64,000 nucleotides of DNA, from the NCBI GenBank assembly GCA_016712375.1, contig JADJRE010000002.1, positions 462,501-526,500 of the forward strand. Reading direction: 5' to 3'. Positions 49,129 through 57,452 of the stretch are shown one piece after another. Each line of letters begins with the position of its first letter. Position 1 is the first letter of the stretch. The translations under genes were made by a program, and so were the position numbers. The notes below the pieces were generated by a model, which worked only from the letters and a program-made list of their open reading frames with translations, ran no database searches and was not told the origin of the DNA. This DNA is from Rhodospirillales bacterium. Lineage in GTDB: Bacteria > Pseudomonadota > Alphaproteobacteria > Rhodospirillales > Defluviicoccaceae.

Positions 49129-50898
49129 TCAGAAGCGCGCGTAAGTGCGGAACAGGAACTGCGGGCTGTGGCCATATTGGGCTGGCGTGTCGTTGCTCGA
49201 AGCATCGCGCTCCGTCCCTGGATGAAGCGGTTGCGCGCCGATGAACTCGACGCTGATGGCGTCGGCGACGAACAGCCGCAAGCCGCCGCCTACCGACGCG
49301 AGGTAGTCGTCGGGACCACCACCCTCATTCCAGACCTGGCCGAGGTTGCCAAAAGTAAACAGCTGGTAACTGTTCAGGTAAGGGATGTTGCTTATTCTCT
49401 GATTGAATCGCAGCTCACAGAGAAGACCGACCCCGCTGTCACCACTCAGTTCTCCGAGGTCGTAGCCGAGCCCGTACTGCAGGCTGCCAACCTCGAACTC
49501 TTCGTACGCAAGAACGGGGTCGGGCGCGAACTGTCCGGCCACCGATGCGAACAGATCGACCGCCGAAGGCTGGCTGAACACGGTGAATCCGTCGTAGAGG
49601 GGCTGCAGTCGCGATGCGGACGCTTCGAGGATCGTCACTTGGTTGGAGGCATCGTCACGAGACTTGTAAAACTCGCCTTTCTGCGTCGCGTTAAAGATGT
49701 CGATCCCCTGGCGAATCCCCGCGCCGACAGTATTCACGCCGCGCCAGGTATCGAGGAACTCGGCACTGCCGCTCAGGTGCAGCATGCGGATGCGGTCGCG
49801 AATGAACTTGTCGCCGCCAAATACGTCCGTGTCGCTGTCGATCAGGTCGAAGCCGAGGCGGCCGGTCACGGTGAGATCACGCGTGCGGATGAAGGGATAG
49901 CCGCCGGCAAGCGTGAACAGCAGGGTATCGCTCTCGAAATCGAACTGTTCGATATTGAAGCCGGGCCGCGAGCGGCCGTAGGAGAAAAGCGCCTGCGAGA
50001 AGAATCCCTGCGAGCCGAAGCGCCACGTGCTGTTGATCTGGCCGACCCACTGGTTCTTTGCGTCGTGAAATCCCTCCGAGGGATCACTCAACAGGCCGGT
50101 GATCGCGATGTTCTCGCCGAAGGGAGTAAAGGAATTCGCCGCCGCGGTGCCGGCCACCTCCCAGAAGCCGGTGTACCGGGTTCCGTAGTTGTCGACGTTG
50201 AGAAGCCCATCGAACGGCTTGCGGTCTACGGAAACCACCAGTTCCGCCGCTCCCGGGGTTGCCTTCGACGGCCGCAGCAACCCTTTCGCAGTGATGCCGG
50301 GAATGTCATTGACGAGCAGGAGAGCCCGCTCCAGGTCGGCGAGGGTTAGCGGTCGCCGATCCACCACTTGGGAGAGATACCCTTCGACCAGGCTCCGCGA
50401 GGGGCCGAAGTCACCCTCGATCCGGGTGCCGTCGATGAACCCCTCGACCACCTGGATGCGAAACACGCCGTGGTCGATGGACTGCGCCGGGACGATCACC
50501 CGGGTGAGAAAATAGCCGTCGGCCCGGTAGCCGCGCTCGATCGCATCAGCAACCCGGTACATGTCGGCGACGCTGACTTCCGTGCCGAGAAGGTTTTGAT
50601 AGAACCGCGAAAAATGGTCCGGTGGGTACGCGGTTGCGCCCTCCACTGCGACATCATTCAAGGTAAACCGGATCGCCTCGGCTTCCGCGGGCGCGGCGCT
50701 CGGCAGCCCCTCCGGCACCTGGATCGCCGGCGGTTCCGGTGCCTCGGGACCGGGCAACTGTGGCACGCGAATGTCGGGCAGCGCCGACCGAGGCACTTGC
50801 GGGCGTGCGTCCTGAGCCACTGCAGTGGAAACACCGGAGGCGAACACAACCGCGGTCGCTATCGCCTGAATCGTGCGACACCCCACTGCGCGCACCAT
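49129..50898 (-). CDS. tpsB: TpsB outer-membrane transporter (ShlB/FhaC/HecB family)
   Basis: 589 residues from the ATG at 50898 (GGGGGAG upstream). Signal peptide RTIQAIATAVVFASGVSTAVAQ-type, ending near residue 29, then a Pro-rich stretch, POTRA domains (FTLNDVAVEGATAYPPDHFS, YRADGYFLTRVIVPAQSIDH, VFRIQVVEGFIDGTRIEGDF) and a 16-strand beta-barrel with the conserved VDNYGTRYTGFWEVAG and a C-terminal aromatic FLFRTYARF. It translocates TpsA across the outer membrane. The ORF extends further upstream, but that part lacks features. First gene of the minus-strand run tpsB-tpsA-CHAT-ppkA. Confidence 0.92.
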   Translation of the reverse strand: MVRAVGCRTIQAIATAVVFASGVSTAVAQDARPQVPRSALPDIRVPQLPGPEAPEPPAIQVPEGLPSAAPAEAEAIRFTLNDVAVEGATAYPPDHFSRFYQNLLGTEVSVADMYRVADAIERGYRADGYFLTRVIVPAQSIDHGVFRIQVVEGFIDGTRIEGDFGPSRSLVEGYLSQVVDRRPLTLADLERALLLVNDIPGITAKGLLRPSKATPGAAELVVSVDRKPFDGLLNVDNYGTRYTGFWEVAGTAAANSFTPFGENIAITGLLSDPSEGFHDAKNQWVGQINSTWRFGSQGFFSQALFSYGRSRPGFNIEQFDFESDTLLFTLAGGYPFIRTRDLTVTGRLGFDLIDSDTDVFGGDKFIRDRIRMLHLSGSAEFLDTWRGVNTVGAGIRQGIDIFNATQKGEFYKSRDDASNQVTILEASASRLQPLYDGFTVFSQPSAVDLFASVAGQFAPDPVLAYEEFEVGSLQYGLGYDLGELSGDSGVGLLCELRFNQRISNIPYLNSYQLFTFGNLGQVWNEGGGPDDYLASVGGGLRLFVADAISVEFIGAQPLHPGTERDASSNDTPAQYGHSPQFLFRTYARF

Positions 50899-51118
50899 CT
50901 CCCCCGCCTTGCCGGTCGCTTTTTCGCCCCCGGCTTTGTCATTCTGACATGGTGAACAGTATTGCCTCCATCTCGCGCGATTGTCATACCGCAATTGTGG
51001 GCCGCGTTCCTTTCCAGTAGCCTGTTGCGGCGCAGTCACACAAAGCCCGATGCCAAGCAGGCAAAGCTTCCTCGTCACCGCCCACTTGGCGATGGATCCC
51101 CGAGCGAAAAGCGCGACT
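50899..51118 (-). promoter_or_regulatory. Upstream region of tpsB
   Basis: About 220 bases between the tpsB start and the terminal repeat of the IS1380-type remnant. It must hold the promoter for tpsB and perhaps for the whole run to ppkA. No operator was recognised. The nested IS copies immediately beyond could supply or separate upstream control. Confidence 0.4.
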
Positions 51119-51133
51119 CTAGCCCGTCTTATT

Positions 51134-52260
51134 TGTGGGGTTCGGTGACATCCTTTCTCTTTTTCGGCTTCGTTCGTGTGTTGCCTTCTGGCTGTTCATC
51201 GCCTTCAGGTTGATGTTGTTGTTGCGGCTGTGGAGCTGTGGGCGGCAAGCGCCGTCCATCAGATCCCCAGCCGATCGGCCCGGGGCATGGCGGGGAACAT
51301 GGACGCAAGAAGGCGTCTTGGCTGGGTGCGGCTTTACGAGCAGTTTGGCGACGCGGGAAAGGTCTGCCGACGCTGCGGCATTTCGCGGCCGACGCTGCGG
51401 AAGTGGTGGCGCCGATACCAGACGGACGGCGTCGCTGGACTGGAGGACGAGAGCCGCCGTCCGCACCACCTGGCGAAGCAGAAGGTGTTCGCCGACCAAG
51501 AAGCGCTCGTTCTCGATCTCCGGCGGTCGCGCCACCTCGGCATCAAGCAGCTGCGCAGCGAGCTTTTGCGTCAGCACGGGGCTCGGCCTGTCGCTCGACA
51601 CGCTGCATCCCATCCTCGTCCGCCATGGCGAGCAGCATCTGAAACGGCCGAAGCTGACGCGCAAGGGCAAGAAACGGTATAGCCGGCCGGTGCCGGGCGA
51701 CCGGGTACAGATCGACGTCTGCAAGATCGTTCCGGCCGTCTATCAGTACACGGCGATCGACGACTGTTCACGGTACAGGGTTCTCGGCGTTTATCCCCGC
51801 CGAACCGCCGCCAACACCTTGGATGATCGAGGAGATGCCGTTTCCGATCCAGCGCATCCAGAGCGACCGCGGCTTGGAATTCTTTGCCGAGAAGGTGCAG
51901 CGGCGGCTCATGGAGTGGGCCATCAAGTTCCGGCCGATCAAGCCACGGTCGCCGCATCTGAACGGCAAGGTCGAGCGATCGCAGCGCCGATCTGGAGGAG
52001 TTCTGGCCGACCGTCGATCCGCGCTCACCCGAAATTCGGGAGCGCCTCGCCGAACGGCAGCACTTCTGGAACTGGGACAGGCCCCACAGCGCCCTCGGCG
52101 GCAAAACGCCGATCGACGGGATCTGCGAGCTTCTGTCGAAAATCCCATCCGGGAAGACCGTCGAAGCTGCTTACGACCCGGCCAAAGAACGCATCCGCGT
52201 CGCCGACTACGCTGTCGACTCAACCCTAGCGCGGGTGAAATTATCTGTCCGAACCCTACA
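51134..52260 (+). mobile_element. IS481-family insertion with perfect 7-bp target repeat
   Basis: TGTGGGGTTCGG at 51134-51145 is matched on the other strand by TGTAGGGTTCGG at 52260-52249. The direct repeat TCTTATT lies at 51127-51133 and 52261-52267, exactly flanking the element. It landed within the terminal repeat of the IS1380-type element. Confidence 0.9.
51299..52255 (+). pseudogene. IS481-family transposase, frameshifted
   Basis: MDARRRLGWVRLYEQFGDAG begins a helix-turn-helix (CRRCGISRPTLRKWWRRYQT), typical of the family. Later pieces in other frames are LHPILVRHGEQHLKRPKLTR, VQIDVCK (first Asp), YTAIDDCSRYRVLGVYPRRT, IQSDRGLEFFAEKVQRRLME (second Asp), SPHLNGKVERSQR (catalytic Glu) and WDRPHSALGGKTPID. 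At least three indels, near 51580, 51820 and 51980, break the frame, although ends and target repeat are perfect. This contrast suggests that the breaks are recent or technical. Confidence 0.82.
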
Positions 52261-52268
52261 TCTTATTC

Positions 52269-52823
52269 ATGACGCCCCCGGCTGATCGATGTGGCCGCCG
52301 ACGACATCCGCACCCGCCGGGCGCTGGAGAAGACGCCCTGCCGGCGCGGCTTCGCCGAGACCCGTTACCAGGCGAAGTCGTGGAAAAACGGGACCGCCGG
52401 GCCTGCGCTCGCATCGAAGCCACCAGGCTCGGCCTCGACATCCGCTTCGTCGTCACCAGTCTCGCTGCCGGTTCGGCCGAACACGTTTATGAGGTCCTCT
52501 GCTGCGCTCGCGGCCAAGCCGAGAACCTGATCAAGCTGCCCAAGAGCCAACTCGCGTCGGAGCGCACCAGCTGCCGCGCGCCGCTCGCCAGTCCGCCTGG
52601 TTCTCCATACCGCCGCCTATTGGCTGATGCTCGCCGTTCGCGACGCCATCCCAAAGACGCACGCTCTCTGGCGGTCGCCGAGTTCGCCACGCTGCGGCTG
52701 CGCCTCCTCAAAATCGGCGCCCGCGTCATCGAAACCGCGTCCCGCGTCCGCCTTGCCTTCGTAGCGGCCTGTCCCGAGGCGCCGCTGTTCCGCCACCTCG
52801 CCATCGCGCTGGCCGGACCGTGA
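52269..52823 (+). pseudogene. IS1380-type transposase, C-terminal fragment
   Basis: The frame shows GLDIRFVVTSLAAGSAEHVY, VLCCARGQAENLIKLPKSQL, ASERTSCRAPLA and FATLRLRLLKIGARVIETAS, the C-terminal third of a transposase of the IS1380 group that differs from the intact copy at 3214. The catalytic N-terminal two thirds are gone, and a local frame slip near 52590 hides the usual QVRLVLHTAAYWLML segment. Lies within the deleted element described at 51119-52991. Confidence 0.75.
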
Positions 52824-53078
52824 GCCACGGGGCCAGAACCGCCCCGCCAAACCCCACCCGGAAACCACCAGCGCCGAAGTCAAATCCAGTCCAACCCGGC
52901 CGGAAAAACCCCGCACGCCCACGCTCGTCCCATCAACCAGCGCGGCTCAACCCCCTCCCTCCCGGCCGGCGCCATGAATAAGACGAGCTAACTACAACAT
53001 CACTTCACGGGTAGCGAGCGCGTCAAGTTGGCCGGTTTCTGTAGCGCATCAATTGAACGCTTCTGTGGTTGTGGCGGC

Positions 53079-53145
53079 TGTGGGGTTGTGGGGTTGTGGG
53101 GTTGTGGGGATCGCGGAGCGATGTCCACAACCCCACAGCCGTGCC
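53079..53145. repeat. GTGGGGTT tandem run with a 9-bp hairpin
   Basis: About four copies of TGTGGGGT occur in a row (53079-53110), just before GGGTTGTGG ... CCACAACCC, which can fold into a hairpin. The G4 runs also make it a potential G-quadruplex on the plus strand. It lies between the left end of the ISNCY element and the transposase stop. Confidence 0.7.
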
Positions 53146-53160
53146 GGCTGCCGAAGCGGC

Positions 53161-54339
53161 TCAGGTGGCCAGTGCATGGGCGTTGCTCGGACGCCCGGCG
53201 GCGTCATAGTCGGCAAGCCGGTGCGGGCCGAGGAAGACGGCGAGGCAGCCGTCCGGATATTCGTGAACGCGCACCTTTGGCGCGCACGAAGTGGCGGCGC
53301 AGCGGCGACGGCGGGACCTGCAAGACGAGCCGCTTCCATTTGACGGTGTTGTCGCTACCGACGAGGCGCTCTTCCTGAACGCAGAGGATCTCCCGCCAGG
53401 CCTGCGCGGCATCGGCGACGAAGGCGGATCCGTCCTGTTCGGCGGCAACCGCGAAGCGGGCGTTGTGCTCGGGCAGATAAGCCTCGGCCAGCCAGCGGTT
53501 GTCCGCCTCGACGCTGGTGATGGCGGCCAGCTTGAGCTCCTTCGGCAGCCGGTCCTGCAGGGTGCGGAAAACCCGGTCAGAGCGGCCGGGCGCCTCCGGA
53601 GAGTAGGCAGCGATGTGCTCGATGCCGAGCTGCGCCAGCGCCCGGCCGACCTGGGCGAGCTGCGTCCGGGACACCTTGCCGCCGGCGGTTGGCGTATGGA
53701 AATAGTGGCTGCCGCGGTCGGTGTAGAGAGCGCAGAACAAGCCCTTCGCCGCGACCACCTCGGCCAAGCCGCGGAAGCTCGACGCGGTGCCCTCCTCCTC
53801 GACCACGAATGCCGAATAGACTTCGGAGGTGGCTTCGTCGAGGGTGACCACCAGGTCGAGCGGCGGAGCGCCATCGAGCCAGGCGTGCCGCGAGGCGTCC
53901 TGTGCAGCAGCATGCCAGCAATCGGACGACGCGGCCGCTTCTTGCGGTGCGCCCCGCGGCGCGGCGCCGGCTTGACCAATCCCGACCGGTGGAGATGCAG
54001 CTTGATCACCGTGTAGCCGAGCGTGTAATCGTGCCGCTTCACCAGCTGTTCGTGGAAGTGCTTGACGGTGAACTCGGCATAGCGCTCGCGATAGAGCCCC
54101 AGCATGCGCAGGATCTCGTCGGCCGCCGCCCGCCGGCCGGACGGCTTGCCGATCCGCCGGTCGACAAGCCCCTGCGGGCCTTCGTCACCCAGCCGATCCC
54201 GTCAGCGGCGAAACGTCCGCTCGCTCACCCCCAGCATCTCCGCCGCCTCGATCCGGCTCAACTCGCCCCGCTCCTGCAGATCCAGCAACGCCTCGAACCG
54301 CATCTTCCGGATCTCCTGCAGCACTCCCACCCGGCTCAT
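53161..54339 (-). pseudogene. ISNCY-type transposase with nonsense codon and frameshift
   Basis: The ATG at 54339 starts MSRVGVLQEIRKMRFEALLD, then GELSRIEAAEMLGVSERTFR (helix-turn-helix). An in-frame TGA near 54204 replaces what would be the Trp of RRWRDRLGDEGPQG. Downstream pieces are MLGLYRERYAEFTVKHFHEQ, and in a second frame DLVVTLDEATSEVYSAFVVE, LYTDRGSHYFHT, GIEHIAAYSPEAPGRSDRVF and LPEHNARFAVAAEQDGSAFV (DDE core). It returns near the end to VRVHEYPDGCLAVFLGPHRL, with the stop at 53161. Both an internal stop and indels are present, so it is inactive as written. Confidence 0.8.
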
Positions 54340-54438
54340 TCCTCGCCCCCGACAACCCTGCCTGGAGCGATTCCAAAACCGGACAGATCACGCGCTACAA
54401 AATCCGGCCAACTTGACCAGCTTGCTAAAGAGAGTACC

Positions 54439-54504
54439 ATGCGGGTTGACGTTACTGCAGAACCGCAAAATTGGATCAACGCATGCGGGCCAACGGGTCC
54501 ATAG
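54439..54504 (+). CDS. 21-residue peptide upstream of the ATP-grasp locus
   Basis: The ATG at 54439 opens a 21-codon frame containing AEPQNWINACGPTGP. It shares the P-x-[NH]-W pattern with the next small gene (KPKNWG, KPEHWG), so it may be a paralogous precursor or the remains of one, trimmed by the ISNCY insertion 22 bases upstream. Its small size makes translation uncertain. Confidence 0.35.
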   Translation: MRVDVTAEPQNWINACGPTGP

Positions 54505-54516
54505 AGGGAGGGAACC

Positions 54517-54687
54517 ATGACCAAGCCGAAAAATTGGGGACAAGATGGTCCTATGCCCAAACCAGAGCATTGGGGAGAGGAGATTTCCGTCGAGGAAGTT
54601 GGAAACCCTGTGGTATTTCATTTTCGTCCTCATACGATTGTGGCTATCAGATGCCGAGCGTCGAGCGGAGTTCGAGAAGTATTTTGA
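54517..54687 (+). CDS. Candidate RiPP precursor peptide for the ATP-grasp ligase
   Basis: The ATG at 54517 has an excellent ribosome site (AGAGGGAGG, 5 bases before). The 56 codons begin MTKPKNWGQDGPMPKPEHWG, with a repeated KPx[NH]WG motif, and continue EEISVEEVGNPVVFHFRPHT. After about codon 43, coding sense seems to pass to another frame (DAERRAEFEKYFEENVGFPS). Then a third frame ends in a Gly/Ser/Asp-rich tail (YPNGGISGSNGGWDDSIV) up to 54803, so the real precursor may be a single protein of about 95 residues broken by two indels. It is followed directly by an MvdD-like ligase. The precursor role is inferred from size, position and tail composition. Confidence 0.55.
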   Translation: MTKPKNWGQDGPMPKPEHWGEEISVEEVGNPVVFHFRPHTIVAIRCRASSGVREVF

Positions 54688-54722
54688 GGAGAACGTTGGT
54701 TTTCCCTCCTAAAATAAAGGGC

Positions 54723-54803
54723 GTGCGAAATAGTGCTCGTGCCCGTTATCCGAACGGTGGGATCAGCGGCTCAAACGGTGGTTGGGACGACAGCATCGTA
54801 TAG
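54723..54803 (+). CDS. Short peptide ending GGWDDSIV, possible core of the precursor
   Basis: GTG at 54723 behind AAAGGG; 26 codons ending ARYPNGGISGSNGGWDDSIV. The stop TAG at 54801 abuts the GTG start of the ATP-grasp gene (TAGGTG), so the two are translationally linked. Ser plus paired Asp in a glycine-rich tail would suit macrolactone/lactam formation by a graspetide ligase. It may be the C-terminal piece of the gene starting at 54517. Confidence 0.45.
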   Translation: MRNSARARYPNGGISGSNGGWDDSIV

Positions 54804-55837
54804 GTGCGGAACGGCCTGAGCAGCGATGGAAGCCGCCTTCCGATGCTGCAGATAGGCGTCGTAACGCGGCACGACGACTTTCACGCCTACGTAGTGCAGC
54901 AGCTTCTTGAGGAGCAAGGTATCAAATGCCTGCTTCTTTTCGCAGATAGCCTGTCCTGGGTGGGTGGGATCTCCTGGTCCTCCTCCTGGCCGGCGGAGGG
55001 AGACCGGGCGGGCGGCGTCCTCTACGACGCGGAGGGGCGCGAGGTCGTTGTTGCCGACTTGGATGTCGTGTGGTGGCGGCGACTGACCGGTGAGCCGCGC
55101 ATTCCCGTTAATTTGCCGAAGAAGGACAAGGGCGTCGTTCGCGGTCTCGTCGTTAACGACTGCCAGGCAGCTCTGCTCGGTTTGTTGCTGACCGACTTTC
55201 AAGGAACTTGGATCAGTTCTCCAGAAGCCACTCGTTACGCCAGCAACAAGCAAGTCCAACTAAGAGTCGCGCAGCGAGCTGGCCTTCGGTGCCACGAACT
55301 CTGGTGAGCCAGGATCCAGACAGGGTGCGCGCGTTTTGCGCGGCGGGCGGGGGCCGGGTCATCGTTAAATCCGTGGCGGGTTCGCAGAAAGCGCCCCTGA
55401 TGACCGGGTTCGTAAGTGACGAAATCCTCGCCGAAGAGGCAATCCGGATCTGCCCGGCAATTTACCAGGAGTTCATCCCGGGCACCCGTCACCTGCGAAT
55501 TTCCTGCTTCGGCGACGCGCTGCACGCAGCCATGCTAGAGACCGAGGCATTGGATTGGCGGTATACGATGGATGCTCATGTCACGCGGTTTGAGCTCGAC
55601 GGCAACACCGCGTGTCGAATCCGCCGCGTCCTCACCGAACTCGGGCTGCGAATGGGCATGGTCGACATGAAGCTCGATGACGCTGGAATCCCGGTCTGGC
55701 TTGAGGTAAATCCGCAAGGGCAATTTATGTTCCTTGAGGGGATGTGTGACGCATTGCCCCTCAGCCGCCCCTTCTGTGACTTTCTCATCGCTGAGGCCCG
55801 CCGGGCCCGATCAATAAAGGGCAGCCGTGCCGCTTGA
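54804..55837 (+). CDS. ATP-grasp ligase, MvdD/graspetide-synthetase-like, frameshifted
   Basis: The N-terminal domain, LQIGVVTRHDDFHAYVVQQL followed by DLDVVWWRRL (the V-W-x-R-R signature of graspetide synthetases) and TRYASNKQVQLRVAQRAGLR, is read up to 55285. A missing base near 55287 shifts to the frame running to 55837: VPRTLVSQDPDRVRAFC, GGRVIVKSVAGSQK (ATP-binding Lys), YQEFIPGTRHLRISCFGD, MGMVDMKLDDAGIPVWLEVN and NPQGQFMFLE (metal-binding Glu/Asn). Joined length is about 345 residues, as for MvdC/MvdD. Such enzymes form ester or amide rings in ribosomal peptides. The start may instead be the ATG at 54843. Confidence 0.82.
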
Positions 55838-55989
55838 CCGTTCCACAGCCGCGCGATGCTGAGCAGAGTGGCGTTGGTGCAGAAATAGCGGATGGCCGCT
55901 TGTGGCCCCGCCGGTTCCAGCCGAGGGTGCGAAGGCGTCATGGGAAGGCCTTGATTTTTGTAATGCTCAGGCGGCCGCCCGGTTAGTAG
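55838..55989. other. Spacer after the ATP-grasp gene
   Basis: 150 bases with no gene recognised. There is no transporter or second modifying enzyme before the IS debris begins, so the locus is either minimal or cut short here. Confidence 0.4.
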
Positions 55990-56195
55990 TTACTCCTTCC
56001 ATGGCAGGCGCGCTTTGCTGGATAAGCGCCTGAGCGGTGTGGAATGGCCACGCAAACTCGATCTGCCGCCACACGTGCGGAACCGTAGGGCGTCGCCGAT
56101 CACTGGTTTGTAACGGCTGATCGCCGCCTCCACCAACGCACGACGATTGTATCCAGGCTGCCTTCTGCCAGCCCATGCGCGCTGGGCGATCATCT
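55990..56195 (-). pseudogene. IS5-family transposase, short C-terminal fragment
   Basis: QPGYNRRALVEAAISRYKPV followed by IGDALRFRT matches the C-terminal catalytic-Glu region of IS5-group transposases (Y-N-R-R...E...I-S-R-Y-K). The rest of the element is missing and the fragment abuts the IS630 piece near 56200. Confidence 0.55.
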
Positions 56196-56204
56196 GGAGA
56201 AGCC

Positions 56205-56486
56205 GGTCGCATTGCGTCCGGCGCGGTCTCGGCCGTCGCGCTCGGCGCCTCGTGGATCAATCAGGTCGAGCGCTTGTTCGCCCTGATCACCGACAAGCAG
56301 ATCAGGCGCGGCGTGCATCGATCCACCGAGGCGCTCGAGAACGACATCCGCGTCTTCATCGACGCGCACAACACCAACGCCAAGCCCTTCCGTTGGACCA
56401 AATCTGCCGACGATATCCTCGCCGCCATCCACCGCTTCTGCGTCAAGACACAGCAGCTCGGAAGGACTGCGGAATCAGGGCACTAG
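56205..56486 (+). pseudogene. IS630-family transposase, C-terminal fragment
   Basis: SWINQVERLFALITDKQIRR, GVHRSTEALENDIRVFIDAH, NTNAKPFRWTKSADDILAAI and HRFC are the C-terminal third of an IS630-type transposase, including the catalytic Glu. It is joined at its 5' side to IS5-like sequence, and its stop at 56486 overlaps the end of the OmpA-like gene by four bases. Confidence 0.8.
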
Positions 56487-57118
56487 CTGCTGAGGTTCAC
56501 GACCTTGACCCGCCGGTTTTCCGCCGCCGTCGGATGCGCGCGATCGTTGAGATCGTTTTCCCCGAGACCGACCGCCTGAAGCCGCGACGAACTGATGCCG
56601 TGTTCGACGAGGTATTCTACGACCGAGGCCGCCCGCGCTTCCGAAAGTCGCCGGTTGTACGCGTCGCTTCCGACCGCGTCCGTGTGCCCTTCGATGCGAA
56701 AGAATGCGGCGCTCAGGCTCGGTGAGGCGAGTGCTTCCGTCAGCTGGTCGAGCTGCTCACGCGCCGTGGGCGTCAGTGCCGCCGAGTCGTATTCGAACAG
56801 GATCAGGGCGGACGCCGCGCGCTGCGAGGTCGGGCGGGGCGACGCCGCTGGGCGAGGTTGCGTCGTGACGCTCGCCTTGGTCGTTTTCTCGGGCGCCTGA
56901 GGCTGTGGTGTGGGAAAAATCGCCCGCGTCGTCTCATCGGTGCTTTCCCCACCGGCGCCCGCTTCATCCGGCGGACCGGGCTCTTCGAGAGCGCGACGCC
57001 ACTCATCGGCGCTGGGAATACCGCGCATCAGTTCCTCTCCCCGCGCATCGCCCAAGCTCGCCGAGCAGGCACCGATCAAGCTGAACAGAGCGATCGATAG
57101 TGTTCTCACCCCCTTCAT
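56483..57118 (-). CDS. OmpA-family peptidoglycan-binding lipoprotein
   Basis: 211 residues, intact. Lipoprotein signal IALFSLIGAC, with the Cys at residue 18. A Pro/Thr/Glu-rich linker runs to about residue 100, and the OmpA-C domain follows: LILFEYDSAALTPTAREQLD, FRIEGHTDAVGSDAYNRRLS, ARAASVVEYLVEHGI and LGENDLNDRAHPTAAENRRV. It has the D and R positions that bind diaminopimelate. It would tether the outer membrane to peptidoglycan. It is the only intact non-IS gene between 55.9 and 61.7 kb. The region encodes no Tol-Pal partner, and its relation to the T6SS, if any, is unknown. Confidence 0.88.
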   Translation of the reverse strand: MKGVRTLSIALFSLIGACSASLGDARGEELMRGIPSADEWRRALEEPGPPDEAGAGGESTDETTRAIFPTPQPQAPEKTTKASVTTQPRPAASPRPTSQRAASALILFEYDSAALTPTAREQLDQLTEALASPSLSAAFFRIEGHTDAVGSDAYNRRLSEARAASVVEYLVEHGISSSRLQAVGLGENDLNDRAHPTAAENRRVKVVNLSS

Positions 57119-57191
57119 TGCGTCCCTCGCAGGTTCTTAGAACAACCTCCAATTCAAAGAATCCTAGCATAGTTGGCGCATGAATAGGGCA

Positions 57192-57452
57192 CTATTCGAA
57201 GACCTGCCTCCAGATCAGCCGCTCGCGGCGGGACCGCTCGGCGTTTGCCGTCAGCAACTCCTCTAACCGCGCCACGAAGGCTCCGAGCTGCGCCAATCCC
57301 TCATGCGTCTCCCGACTCTCGGTACCGCCGGCCGCTATCGCCTTCCGCACCGTCTGCCGCAAAACCTTCAGGTTCTCGGCAATCCGCCTGATCCCTTTGC
57401 CCTTGACGAAATGTTCCCGGCGTATCCGCCCGATCGTCTCCACCGTCATCAT
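57192..57452 (-). pseudogene. istA: istA (IS21 transposase), N-terminal fragment
   Basis: MMTVETIGRIRREHFVKGKG, IRRIAENLKVLRQTVRKAIA, LAQLGAFVARLEELLTANAE and RRERLIWRQVFE correspond to the helix-turn-helix N-terminus of IstA. It ends after about 86 residues, before the DDE core. It may come from the same IS21 lineage as the istB piece at 2837-3027, but lies 54 kb away. Confidence 0.75.

Larger units (their letters stand above)
51119..52991. mobile_element. IS1380-type element, internally deleted, split by IS481
   Basis: After removing the IS481 copy, the left end reads CTAGCCCGTCTTATTCATGA and the right end, on the other strand (52991-52968), reads TTAGCTCGTCTTATTCATGG, an inverted repeat with only three differences in 20 bases. 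Between them only the last third of an IS1380-type transposase remains. The element is a deleted derivative that still has both ends. Confidence 0.75.
53022..54417 (-). mobile_element. ISNCY-type insertion sequence
   Basis: The inverted ends are GTCAAGTTGGCCGG followed by TTTCTGTAGCGC at 53022, and on the other strand from 54417 the same sequence with ATTTTGTAGCGC. They enclose one damaged transposase gene. No target duplication was detected. Confidence 0.75.

Noticed and set aside
53079..53145. Possible CRISPR array or telomere-like repeat
   Set aside because: Units are 8 bases with no spacers and lie inside an IS end.
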